Positions 1 to 7,402 of a stretch of 23,445 bases of DNA are shown in pieces. Every line of letters begins with the position of its first letter. Position 1 is the first letter of the stretch. The notes beneath the pieces were generated by a model. The model was not told the DNA's origin. It did not search any database and saw only the letters and a list, made by a program, of their open reading frames with translations. The stretch lies in NCBI GenBank assembly GCA_964609305.1, contig CAZSRK010000032.1, positions 1 to 23,445 of the forward strand, in the 5' to 3' direction. A program made the position numbers and the translations under genes. The stretch is from CAKSXP01 sp964609305. GTDB lineage: Bacteria > Bacillota > Clostridia > Oscillospirales > Oscillospiraceae.

Positions 1-23
1 AAACCCCTGACAACACGGCAAAA

Positions 24-60
24 AGCAAGCGATGGAAAGTATTTTTCCATCGCTTGTGCT
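24..60 (-). terminator. Intrinsic terminator of the DAPG-hydrolase-like gene
   Basis: A perfect 13-bp stem (26-38 paired with 44-56) with a 5-nt loop lies directly after the minus-strand stop codon at 61-63. Read on the minus strand, the stem is followed by CTTTTTG, so it is a good rho-independent terminator for the gene at 61-837. Confidence 0.85.
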
Positions 61-837
61 TTATTCCAGGGTTTTAGCATACTCAAAAAGCCTCGGCAGC
101 AGAACCGCCTTGCGCCCAAACTCATAGGCGTTATGCATGGCAAAGAGCCGCACCTTATCAGGGTCCGCATCATGGAATTTTACGAGCGTACCATCTTTCC
201 AGCCCATACCGGAGTAGGCCAGGGTCTGTACCTTTATACCCTTTTCCATGTGTTTGATGCAGTTCAGGATAGCTATGTAATACGGCTGCGCATCCGGTTG
301 TCCGGCCAGCCGGCTGAAACCCGAGCTTCCCATAAAGCCGATAAAGTTTTCGTCAAGCTTTTCCGGCTCTGCCGACAGGTTCAGCATGGAGGGCATGACA
401 GGCTGTGCCATTGTGATATTCACAAATCCCCAGCCAAGGTTTTCAGTTATCGGCATCTCGTGGCTTCTGTGAAGGCCCGGCAGCCATATACGGTAATTGA
501 CATAGTCATAATCAGGAGCGGCAAACCATGAGCTCCACCACTTCTCCATCTCGAGCGTCACGTCCGGCATCCTGGTTATAATGCTGGAAAAACCGGTGCC
601 GTCCGGCAGCATGCACCAGCCGTTGCCACAGGGCTCCGGCCCCGGCAAAAAGACCTTCTCCATCTCGGAAAACGGCAGAGCCTTAGAGATATCCATCTGA
701 GTCTCTCCTATCCCGGCAAGCACCTCGGACGCGGGCTTGTTGACAGGCTCATAGTAGAATTTCGCATACGGGCTTTTGCTCTGCTGCTCTGTCAGCTCAG
801 GGATATTGGTAAAATCATACGCACTGAAAGTTCCCAT
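61..837 (-). CDS. DAPG/phloretin hydrolase-like family protein
   Basis: The 258-residue protein resembles the DAPG hydrolase (PhlG) family, zinc enzymes that cleave a C-C bond between an acyl group and a phloroglucinol ring; phloretin hydrolase is a relative. What I see: a tryptophan-rich stretch (W100, W101, W104), then YRIWLPGLH with His123, and near the C-terminus H235-N-A-Y-E239 followed by an LLPRLF stretch. These match the family pattern of a WW..W / IW.P..H segment and a C-terminal HxxxE pair of metal ligands. It is somewhat shorter than PhlG (about 294 aa). I start it at the ATG ending at 837, because AAGGAGG lies just upstream; an in-frame ATG at 855 lies before that ribosome binding site. 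No signal peptide or membrane segment is visible. It follows asnA on the same strand but with an 80-bp AT-rich gap, so it may have its own promoter. Substrate unknown; family call by motif only. Confidence 0.6.
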   Translation of the reverse strand: MGTFSAYDFTNIPELTEQQSKSPYAKFYYEPVNKPASEVLAGIGETQMDISKALPFSEMEKVFLPGPEPCGNGWCMLPDGTGFSSIITRMPDVTLEMEKWWSSWFAAPDYDYVNYRIWLPGLHRSHEMPITENLGWGFVNITMAQPVMPSMLNLSAEPEKLDENFIGFMGSSGFSRLAGQPDAQPYYIAILNCIKHMEKGIKVQTLAYSGMGWKDGTLVKFHDADPDKVRLFAMHNAYEFGRKAVLLPRLFEYAKTLE

Positions 838-935
838 TGTGGTCCTCCTTTTCATTGTGATTTAATTTATTCTTCATTAACCGATATCCTATATGTAATT
901 ATTCATAAACAACCGACCGCTGTCCTATTCATGAA

Positions 936-1949
936 TTACAGCAGCATGACGCCCGCCTGTGCGCAGGCCTGCACAGTTTCATCGTCCCAGACAGATGCCT
1001 GTACCTCCCCGATATGCGCCTTGTTGAGCAGAAGCATGGAAACGCGCGACTGTCCTATTCCGCCGCCGATGGTCAGGGGCAGCTTTCCTTCCAACAGCAT
1101 ACGGTGATATGTGAGATTTCTTCTGTCGTCGCATCCGGCGAGATGAAGCTGTCTGTCAAGGGTTTCCGGATCTACCCGTATCCCCATTGATGACACCTCA
1201 AAAGCCCTGCCAAGCAACTCGTTCCACACAAGGATATCCCCGTTCAGATTCCAGTCGTCATAGTCGGGGGATCGTCCATCGTGCGGGGTTCCGGAGCGCA
1301 ACTTACCGCCTATCCCTATGATAAAGGCCGTTTTGTGCTCACGCAGATATTCATCCTCGCGCTGCTTGGGCGTCAACCCCGGGAACATATCCTCCAGCTC
1401 CTGCGCGGTGACAAAGGATATCTCCCGGCGCAGTTTTCCTCCGGCGACAAACTGCGGATACAGCGCCTGCATCGTGTCCTGTGTATCGCACAGGGCGGTC
1501 ACTATCTTTTCCACCGTGTCTTTGAGATATTCCAGGTTTCTGTCCTGCTCGACTATGACTTTTTCCCAGTCCCACTGGTCAACATAGACCGAGTGGAGAT
1601 TATCCAGAACATCCTCATCCCGCCGGATAGCGTTCATGTCTGTGTACAGTCCCTTGCCCGGGTAAAAATCATATCGTGCCAGAGCGAAGCGCTTCCACTT
1701 GGCTAGCGATTGTACAACCTGAGCTTCTCTTCCCGTGACCATAACGTCAAACGATACCGGTCGCTCGACTCCATTGAGATTGTCGTTAAGACCGGTGCTC
1801 TCCTCAACAAAAAGCGGCGCAGAGACACGGTAAAGGTTCAGCGTAGCGGCAAGCCGGTCCTCAAACAGGCGTTTTAGAAGCCCTATCGCCTTTTGCGTAT
1901 CGTATACGCTAAGCACGCTTTTGTATCCCCGTGGGATGATCGTGTTCAT
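936..1949 (-). CDS. asnA: Aspartate--ammonia ligase (asparagine synthetase A)
   Basis: This 337-residue cytoplasmic enzyme makes asparagine from aspartate, ammonia and ATP. It belongs to the class II aminoacyl-tRNA-synthetase-like fold, and its length agrees with bacterial AsnA (about 330 aa). Recognisable stretches are the N-terminal SAPLFVEESTGLNDNLNG, the FYPGKGLYTDMNAIRRDE segment, SVYVDQWDWE, and the C-terminal TIGGGIGQSRVSMLLL, which corresponds to the class II motif 3 region with the ATP-binding arginine. The ATG ending at 1949 is preceded by GAGGTGAA. The DUF4364 gene ends only 27 bp upstream on the same strand, so the two are probably cotranscribed. Nothing looks broken. Confidence 0.95.
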   Translation of the reverse strand: MNTIIPRGYKSVLSVYDTQKAIGLLKRLFEDRLAATLNLYRVSAPLFVEESTGLNDNLNGVERPVSFDVMVTGREAQVVQSLAKWKRFALARYDFYPGKGLYTDMNAIRRDEDVLDNLHSVYVDQWDWEKVIVEQDRNLEYLKDTVEKIVTALCDTQDTMQALYPQFVAGGKLRREISFVTAQELEDMFPGLTPKQREDEYLREHKTAFIIGIGGKLRSGTPHDGRSPDYDDWNLNGDILVWNELLGRAFEVSSMGIRVDPETLDRQLHLAGCDDRRNLTYHRMLLEGKLPLTIGGGIGQSRVSMLLLNKAHIGEVQASVWDDETVQACAQAGVMLL

Positions 1950-1976
1950 ATCAGTTCACCTCAGAAACAGATGTAT

Positions 1977-2498
1977 TTATTCCTGTATAAGCAGGCTCAT
2001 GATCTTTCCATAAAGCCCCTCAGCATCAGCACGGAAGTTCTTTTCAATCGTGTTCGCGGTCACCTCGTCCGGGACCAGGAGCTGTACGGCGATGACATCG
2101 CTTACCCCGTCCGACATGCCGAGAGTAACGGCAATAGAACCGTTTCCGTCAACGGTGTGGGAGGCAGTGATCATTGCCCTGCGACGCATATCCTGGGCAA
2201 CAGGGGACAGGGCCTTTTCCGCCTTGACCCGTACAGTGTACGGTATGCTGCTTTCGATAGTTGTACCGTTGCGGCGGCCCTTTTCAGTTGAGGCGTACTT
2301 TCCGCCGCTCACATACACGTGTCCCGTATCGACAAGCTCCGACAGGCATTCAGCATAATCGAAGTAGCCCACACCAGCATCGCACTGACACAGTTCTGCC
2401 AGAGTTGACTCATCGACAAGGTCAGGCAGGCGGTTGAGTATATAAAGTATGAGTATCTTGATATCCAGTTTATCATGAACAAGGCCGTATTTGTCCAT
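1977..2498 (-). CDS. DUF4364 family protein
   Basis: This 173-residue protein of unknown molecular function resembles the DUF4364 family, which is common in Clostridia. It opens with LDIKILILYILNRLPDLVDESTLAELC, and continues with a region that reads like a winged-helix fold (residues about 10-75, ending in GGKYASTEKGRRN). The C-terminal half is beta-rich. The family's N-terminus suggests a DNA-binding or PadR-like regulator, but I infer that only from the pattern. The start at 2498 has GGAGGGAAGG just upstream. It is the first gene after a divergent promoter region and lies 27 bp ahead of asnA, so it probably leads that operon. No frameshift or truncation is visible. Confidence 0.8.
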   Translation of the reverse strand: MDKYGLVHDKLDIKILILYILNRLPDLVDESTLAELCQCDAGVGYFDYAECLSELVDTGHVYVSGGKYASTEKGRRNGTTIESSIPYTVRVKAEKALSPVAQDMRRRAMITASHTVDGNGSIAVTLGMSDGVSDVIAVQLLVPDEVTANTIEKNFRADAEGLYGKIMSLLIQE

Positions 2499-2542
2499 GT
2501 TCCTTCCCTCCTTCAGAGAGGCTTTCAGTTCTGTATCGTTTT

Positions 2543-2575
2543 ATTATACCATGAAACATGGCGAAATGGTATAAT
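2543..2575. promoter_or_regulatory. Divergent extended -10 promoters in a perfect inverted repeat
   Basis: ATTATACCAT (2543-2552) and ATGGTATAAT (2566-2575) form a perfect 10-bp inverted repeat around a 13-bp spacer. Each arm holds an extended -10 element (TGGTATAAT), one reading left towards the DUF4364-asnA genes and one reading right towards the gene at 2767. Neither has a good -35 box. The symmetry means one dimeric regulator could cover both promoters, but no regulator is identified. Confidence 0.6.
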
Positions 2576-2582
2576 ATTACAT

Positions 2583-2617
2583 GTTTTTCTCTTCCCGGCG
2601 CAACTGGGGAGAAAAAC
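2583..2617 (+). other. Hairpin at predicted 5' end of the rightward transcript
   Basis: A 12-bp stem (2583-2594 with 2606-2617, including two G-U pairs) with an 11-nt loop begins about 8 nt after the rightward TATAAT at 2570-2575, so it would sit at the very start of the RNA. A second hairpin at 2636-2656 (9-bp stem, TTT loop, followed by TTT) lies downstream and could end a short RNA or just be leader structure. Confidence 0.45.
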
Positions 2618-2704
2618 GGCTTGAAATTAAAGTAGAATAATCGCTTTGCGGTTATTTTACCATAATTAATTATAGGAGTACAGATAATATTTTTGCTTTT
2701 TTTC

Positions 2705-2730
2705 ACATGCCGGTAAAAGCGGCATAGACT
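2705..2730 (+). promoter_or_regulatory. Possible SigK-type sporulation promoter
   Basis: AC at 2705-2706, then exactly 16 bases, then CATAGACT at 2723-2730. This fits the SigK pattern AC-N16-CATAnnnT (the -10 is shared with SigE). The predicted start of transcription lies at or near the upstream ATG at 2734, which favours translation from 2767. The motif is short, so a chance match is possible. Confidence 0.3.
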
Positions 2731-2766
2731 GTAATGAAATTCGTTTCATTCAGAGGAGGTATAAAA

Positions 2767-3549
2767 ATGGCAGACAGGGTATTGCCCGGACCGATTGACA
2801 GTTCGGCATCCATAAACGATGCCGTTTGCATCCATACAACGAAGATAATCGATTCCTGTAAAGATAAGGATTGTATTGAGGACCTTCGCGTGTTCCCGTT
2901 CATGTCGTCGCAGTCATATATAGACTCGGCGTGCAGCATAAGGCCGCAGTGCGCGAGGCTCCTGTACGTAGCAGTGAACGTAGAGGAGGTCTGCTTCAAT
3001 CGCGGCTACTATACGATCGACGTGACCTTCTATTACGAGGTAACAGGCGAGACAGTGCCCGGAAACGTCACGGTAAGAGGGATCTCCGTGTTTTCAAAAC
3101 GGGTCATGCTTTACGGAAGCGAGGGCTCCGCAGTTATTTACAGCTCAGCCGGGGACAGCCCAACCAAGTCCCCCATCGCCACTGTCGAGGTCGTCGACCC
3201 GATAGCACTGAGCATGAAGCTCGTTGACTGCTCCTGCGCTGTACCGATGGAGCCGAGCTGCGCCGTCATTCCGCAGGAGGTGCTCTCAAGCGTTGACGAG
3301 CAGCTGTCAGTATCCGACAGCTCAAGGATCTGGTATGTGACGCTCGGTCAGTTCTCCATTACCAGGCTAGAGCGTGATACCCAGATCGTCATCCCAATGT
3401 ACGACTACTGCCTGCCCAGCAAGGAGTGTGTCGGCGCAAACGAGGATGATCCCTGCACACTGTTTAGCCTCATCGATTTTCCTATAGACGAGTTTTACCC
3501 ACCCGACAGGCAGACCGACTGCCGCAGCGAGGAAACCATCGAGGAATAA
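2767..3549 (+). CDS. Cysteine-rich conserved protein of unknown function
   Basis: I do not recognise a named family. The 260-residue protein has about 14 cysteines, several in pairs or short repeats: VCIHTTK, SCKDKDC, CSIRPQC, DCSC and CLPSKEC. The region between about residues 20 and 60 (CIHTTKIIDSCKDKDCIEDLRVF) looks like a conserved core. The middle is beta-strand-rich, with alternating hydrophobic residues. There is no signal peptide and no membrane segment. The C-terminal 20 residues are acidic. I choose the ATG at 2767 because AGGAGG at 2754-2759 lies 7 bases upstream; an in-frame ATG at 2734 has no ribosome binding site and lies at the predicted transcription start of one promoter. It is a single-gene unit with its own terminator. 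A SigK-like promoter hints at a late-sporulation or spore-surface role, but that is inference. Confidence 0.75.
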   Translation: MADRVLPGPIDSSASINDAVCIHTTKIIDSCKDKDCIEDLRVFPFMSSQSYIDSACSIRPQCARLLYVAVNVEEVCFNRGYYTIDVTFYYEVTGETVPGNVTVRGISVFSKRVMLYGSEGSAVIYSSAGDSPTKSPIATVEVVDPIALSMKLVDCSCAVPMEPSCAVIPQEVLSSVDEQLSVSDSSRIWYVTLGQFSITRLERDTQIVIPMYDYCLPSKECVGANEDDPCTLFSLIDFPIDEFYPPDRQTDCRSEETIEE

Positions 3550-3556
3550 AGGTTGT

Positions 3557-3588
3557 AAATGCCCTGACGGCCAGCCGTCAGGGCATTT
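3557..3588 (+). terminator. Intrinsic terminator of the gene at 2767-3549
   Basis: A perfect 14-bp stem (3557-3570 with 3575-3588), loop CCAG, ends in a run of T (3586-3590) and starts 8 bp after the stop codon. Confidence 0.9.
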
Positions 3589-3604
3589 TTACTGATACAT
3601 TACT

Positions 3605-3657
3605 AAAAAAGCAAAAGGGCGCCGCTGCCGCTGGCAGATCTCTTCGGTCAGACGCCC
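3605..3657 (-). terminator. Probable terminator of the OYE-flavoprotein operon
   Basis: On the minus strand, a closing GGGCG/CGCCC stem (3653-3657 with 3617-3621) overlaps the stop codon of the flavoprotein and encloses a CTGCC/GGCAG hairpin (3625-3637). It is followed by TTTT, GC, TTTTTT. The branched shape is less typical than a single stem. Confidence 0.5.
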
Positions 3658-5258
3658 ATCGCGGCGTTGCGTCCGGCAACACGTCCGAACACCAGCGCAA
3701 TAGAGTGGCTGAATCCGGGCAGAGTTGTTGGATATTCTACTGCAACACGGTTGCCCTGTACATTGCCGGCAACATACAGCCCGGGTATGACATTCATATT
3801 TTCGTCATAGCAACGGGCCTCCTCGTCGCTCTCAAGACCGCCGTGGCAGCACAGCAGCGGCGCGCTTGTGATACGGCTCGCGTAAAACGGCGCGGCTTCA
3901 AGCGGGAAAAGTCGGCGCGCTGTCTTGCCAAAGTCCTCGTCAACGCCTTTGCGGGCAAGCTCGTTATACCGCTGTATCGACGCGAGCGCCGTTTCGGCAG
4001 GCAGTCCGGTAAGGGCGATAAGCTCCTCGAGCGTATCGGCCCTGAACGTATCCCCTCGCTCTACCGACTTGTCGATAAACCACTGCGCGGCATAGCCATC
4101 CATGGGCGCAAGGCTGTCAAGATACTCTCCCCTCTCAAGAGCCTCGTCATCGACGACGTGGCTGCAGCTGCCGTGACCGAGCGGCATATACGGCACCTGC
4201 TCCCGCCAGTTACTGTCGAAAAACTGCCAGGACGTCTTTCCTCTTAGCATGGATATCTGATTTTCAACCTGCTGCCCCGGACAGTCCTCGTTCATAAAGC
4301 GCCTGCCGTCAAGGTCAAGCTGCAAATACGGAGTGACGCCCATCGCGCCGCCCATATTGTGCGCGTTCATGGCGTGTGGCCCGATCTCCATCTTGGCGCC
4401 TATCCACAGGCCCATCCTGTGCCCGTCGCCGGTGTTGGCCGGCTTCTTGTCGGGCGCAACGCCACAGGACATACGCGGGTTATCCGCAACTTCGGGGCAG
4501 TAGTATGCGAGCATATCATCGTCGCCTGCATAGTCGCCGGTGGCCAGGACCACGCCGCGGCGGGCATAGGCCCGTATTACCTTTCCGTCATAATCCTGCG
4601 CTATTACGCCGGTGACGCGCCCGTTTTCCCCATCACGCAGGAGTTTTTTGACGGGAGTTTTGAAAAACGTTTTTAGCTGGCCGGTCCTCTCTGCAATTTT
4701 CAGGTTCTCGCGCAGGACAGAAATATGCCCTGGGCGGATCTGTATCGTGTATGGATAAGTCGGATACCGCTCCTGATAAGGATCATACTTGTCAGAGACA
4801 GGATACTGCATCAGCATCACATGCATCTTTGTCCCCTCCGGCGGGACGTCGGAGGAATAGTTGGAGATAAACAGATTTTCCCTGTCAAGCCCGTCGAGAT
4901 ACCAGTCGAAATCTTCGCCGATCTCTTTTGCAAAACGCTCCAGGATGGTCTGCTTCGGACGGTAACAGCCGTCGCGCATAAGGCAGTTTACGATCTCGGT
5001 CGCCTTGTCTGCGTTATCTATTCCCCAATGCTTTAGGAACTGACCGCCTATCACGCCGAACTGGCCGCTTCTGGCCTGAGGCTGGCTGCATTTTTCAAAC
5101 AGGATACACTCAGCTCCCGCCTCCACCGCGGCACGGGCCGCGGGGACGCCGGCAATACCGGCACCGCAAACTATAACGTCGGTTTCATAGGTCTCGCTGA
5201 TCTTACTTTCGTCAAACTCGGGCTCCTCGCCCAGCCAGAACAAATGCTTTTTATCCAT
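3648..5258 (-). CDS. FAD-dependent reductase/dehydrogenase of the fumarate reductase flavoprotein family
   Basis: This 536-residue protein has an N-terminal FAD-binding Rossmann motif (DVIVCGAGIAGVPAARAA, residues about 27-44) with the acidic end FEK, then RSGQFGVIGG. At the C-terminus GLYVAGNVQGNRVAVEYPTTLPGFSHSIALVFGRVAG is the second FAD-contacting segment of the family. The family includes fumarate reductase, urocanate reductase, ketosteroid dehydrogenase and BaiJ-type proteins. No flavin-transferase (FMN) domain, heme domain, Tat signal or membrane segment is present, so it should be a soluble cytoplasmic enzyme. I start at 5258, where AAGGAGG lies just upstream; an in-frame ATG at 5312 has no such site. 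It follows the Old Yellow Enzyme gene by 88 bp in what looks like one operon, suggesting both act on one substrate series. Substrate unknown. Confidence 0.8.
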   Translation of the reverse strand: MDKKHLFWLGEEPEFDESKISETYETDVIVCGAGIAGVPAARAAVEAGAECILFEKCSQPQARSGQFGVIGGQFLKHWGIDNADKATEIVNCLMRDGCYRPKQTILERFAKEIGEDFDWYLDGLDRENLFISNYSSDVPPEGTKMHVMLMQYPVSDKYDPYQERYPTYPYTIQIRPGHISVLRENLKIAERTGQLKTFFKTPVKKLLRDGENGRVTGVIAQDYDGKVIRAYARRGVVLATGDYAGDDDMLAYYCPEVADNPRMSCGVAPDKKPANTGDGHRMGLWIGAKMEIGPHAMNAHNMGGAMGVTPYLQLDLDGRRFMNEDCPGQQVENQISMLRGKTSWQFFDSNWREQVPYMPLGHGSCSHVVDDEALERGEYLDSLAPMDGYAAQWFIDKSVERGDTFRADTLEELIALTGLPAETALASIQRYNELARKGVDEDFGKTARRLFPLEAAPFYASRITSAPLLCCHGGLESDEEARCYDENMNVIPGLYVAGNVQGNRVAVEYPTTLPGFSHSIALVFGRVAGRNAAMGV

Positions 5259-5300
5259 GGCTCCCTCCTTACTTTCGCATACGAATGGTTGCTTGATCTG

Positions 5301-5329
5301 ATGGTACACCATTGCCGCTTTCCTGTCAA
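5301..5329 (-). promoter_or_regulatory. Possible internal promoter ahead of the flavoprotein
   Basis: Read on the minus strand there is a perfect TTGACA (5324-5329), a 17-bp spacer and TACCAT (5301-5306, 4 of 6 to TATAAT). It would start RNA about 35 nt before the ATG at 5258, giving the second gene some independent expression. Confidence 0.35.
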
Positions 5330-5346
5330 GGCCCGCAGGCCGGAAC

Positions 5347-7332
5347 TCAAATCTTCATGGCCTCGGTATAGGCATCATACCCCGCCTGCGCCGCCTGCTG
5401 AACCTTGAGGCAGTCGCCGACGCATACAAAAGGAGTGTCTCCCGCTGCCTTTCTCAAGTTTTCCACCGTGTCGGAATTCGACCGCATCCCGACAGCGTAA
5501 ACGACCGTGTCACAGTCGAAACGCTGCTCATTGCCGTCCCTGTCGAGGGCTATGACAAAATCTCTGCCGATTTTTGTGCAGCGGGTCTCAGTGCGGCAGT
5601 CGGCCTTTTGCTCGAGCAGGTGCAGCAGCATCGCGCGGTGCAGATTTTCCCCATCTGGGGCAAGCTTTGGCAGCATCTCTATTATGGTCACGTCCTTGCC
5701 CTGGTCGGCAAGGTTCAGGCCCGTCTCACATCCGGCAAGACCTCCGCCTATCATAACGACCCTCTGTCCCACCTTTTCGGGATGCCTGTATGCATCAAGT
5801 GCGTGCATGGCATTTTCTATGCCCTCTATCGGTGGCACGATGGCGTGGGAACCGACGGTGCAGATCACATGATCCGGGCCGTATCTGGCAACGAAATCAT
5901 CCCCCGCCTGCGTATTCAGCAGTACTTTCACGCCGCGGCGCTGAAGTTTTCTGCCGAGCTGGTCGCGGAAAAAGCGCAGATCTGTTTTGTGCACATCCGT
6001 GTCGCAGAACTCCAGTATGCCGCCGAGCTTATCGGTTTTCTCAAGCAAAGTCACATCATGCCCGCGTTCCGCCGCCGCTATTGCGGCCTGCATCCCGCCG
6101 ACGCCGCCGCCGATAACGAGAACATTCTTCTTTACATGCGCCCGGCCGACGCCCGTCTCCTCGCGGCCGTACATGGGGTTTACCGTACACTCCTTGAACG
6201 GGATGCCGCCGGGTCCTCCATCCTTGTCAAGCTCCTCCGGGTCGATGTCCTCATGTGGGCCCGGGAAGCAGCGGAAACAGCGGACACAGTGGTTGACCTC
6301 GTCGGCGTCGCCGCGCTCTACCTTGGCGGCAAAGTCAATATCCGCAAACAGCTCACGGCCGAGAAGAACAATATCACAGCGCCCGTCTGCGATTATCTGT
6401 TCGGCTATCTCAGGAGAGTTGATCCCTCCCACGACGGATACGGGCAGATTTACCCGCTGCTTTATATACTTGGCCTCCATGGAGTTGCAGGCCGGCTCGT
6501 GAAACATGGAGGAAAACTCGCGGGACAGGACAGGTTCCCTGTATATTCCCTGGGAAACCTGTATCACATCAGCAAGTCCGGCCTTTTCAGCCATCTGGCA
6601 AAACTGCGCAACCTCCTCAACCTCCATCCCTCCTGGAACAAGCTCGCTTCCGCTCACGCGAAGCTCCATGATAAAATCTCTGCCCACTCTCTCGCGTATC
6701 CTGCGCAGGACCAGAAGCGGAAAACGCGCCCTGTTCTCAAGGCTTCCGCCGTATTCATCCTGGCGCCGGTTCATCCTCGGAGACAGGAACTGGTGCAGCA
6801 GCCATCCGTGTCCGCAGAAAACGACCACGCCGTCAAACCCGGCCAGCTTCATAAAATATGCGCACTTTGCAAAGTTGTCGGCAACATGCTCCATCATCGC
6901 CTCATCCATTGCGACGTTATGTATCCCATCCTCCTGCTCCCATGACATGGGACCGATCGCCGTCTTGTTGTCACAGGCCTTGCCGACCTTTGACTGGCCG
7001 CAGTGATTTAGCTCCGCCAGCGCCACGGCACCGTTGTCGGTAATCGCCCTTGCGTATCGGCTGATTTTCTCCAAAAGCACGCTGTCGTTGGGATCAAACA
7101 CCATAGGGGTGTCGTTTTCACGGCAGGAATATTCATCGTCGACAAAACATTCACCAACGCATACAACGCCGCAGCCGCCTTTCGCCTTGTTTTCAAACTG
7201 CCGTATTTCGGCGGGGACAACGTCTCCGTTCTCGTCAAGGACCAGTCTTCCGACCGGCGAAGCGCCGATCCTGTTCCTGTAGGTTTTGCCGAGAATGGTT
7301 ATGGGACTTAAAAGATGTTCATATGTATTCAT
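5347..7332 (-). CDS. NADH:flavin oxidoreductase (Old Yellow Enzyme / 2,4-dienoyl-CoA reductase-like)
   Basis: The 661-residue protein has the full three-domain layout of the dienoyl-CoA reductase/enoate reductase/BaiCD-BaiH group. It has an FMN TIM barrel (residues about 1-345, with HGWLLHQFLSPRMNRR..EYGGSLENR at about 175-201), an Fe-S loop, then an FAD/NAD(P)H module with Rossmann motifs VLVIGGGVGGMQAA (about 404-417) and VVMIGGGLAGCETG (about 525-538). Such enzymes reduce activated C=C bonds anaerobically. Two oddities: the four Fe-S cysteines (349, 352, 355, 382) are spaced CxxCxxC-x26-C instead of the usual CxxCxxxC-x11/12-C, and the usual proton-donor Tyr of the HGY motif is Trp177. A GGAGGAG site precedes the ATG at 7332. 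A good promoter lies upstream and the FAD flavoprotein follows. The physiological substrate cannot be read from sequence. Confidence 0.85.
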   Translation of the reverse strand: MNTYEHLLSPITILGKTYRNRIGASPVGRLVLDENGDVVPAEIRQFENKAKGGCGVVCVGECFVDDEYSCRENDTPMVFDPNDSVLLEKISRYARAITDNGAVALAELNHCGQSKVGKACDNKTAIGPMSWEQEDGIHNVAMDEAMMEHVADNFAKCAYFMKLAGFDGVVVFCGHGWLLHQFLSPRMNRRQDEYGGSLENRARFPLLVLRRIRERVGRDFIMELRVSGSELVPGGMEVEEVAQFCQMAEKAGLADVIQVSQGIYREPVLSREFSSMFHEPACNSMEAKYIKQRVNLPVSVVGGINSPEIAEQIIADGRCDIVLLGRELFADIDFAAKVERGDADEVNHCVRCFRCFPGPHEDIDPEELDKDGGPGGIPFKECTVNPMYGREETGVGRAHVKKNVLVIGGGVGGMQAAIAAAERGHDVTLLEKTDKLGGILEFCDTDVHKTDLRFFRDQLGRKLQRRGVKVLLNTQAGDDFVARYGPDHVICTVGSHAIVPPIEGIENAMHALDAYRHPEKVGQRVVMIGGGLAGCETGLNLADQGKDVTIIEMLPKLAPDGENLHRAMLLHLLEQKADCRTETRCTKIGRDFVIALDRDGNEQRFDCDTVVYAVGMRSNSDTVENLRKAAGDTPFVCVGDCLKVQQAAQAGYDAYTEAMKI

Positions 7333-7373
7333 GCAGTCTCCTCCGTGTAGATTTCTATAAGCATCTGCTACCT

Positions 7374-7402
7374 ATTATACCACGCATGTTAATGATTTAC
7401 AA
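7374..7402 (-). promoter_or_regulatory. Promoter of the OYE-flavoprotein operon
   Basis: On the minus strand TTGTAA (7397-7402), 17-bp spacer, and a perfect TATAAT (7374-7379), about 41 bp ahead of the start codon at 7332. A 13-bp palindrome, TGATTTACAATCA (7393-7405), overlaps the -35 box and could be an operator. Confidence 0.7.

Noticed and set aside
2543..2575. CsoR-type operator, because the arms read TATACC and GGTATA
   Set aside because: The arms are 17 bp apart at this core instead of about 6, and the sequence is explained by the two extended -10 boxes.
5608..6945. A 445-codon plus-strand open frame across the OYE gene
   Set aside because: It is antisense to a clearly functional, motif-rich gene, has no recognisable domain or good ribosome binding site, and follows the codon pattern of the true strand.
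7319..7336. Possible glmS ribozyme or other leader for glmS
   Set aside because: glmS starts 18 bp after dapL at 9318; there is no space for the ribozyme in this operon, and no matching sequence was seen.
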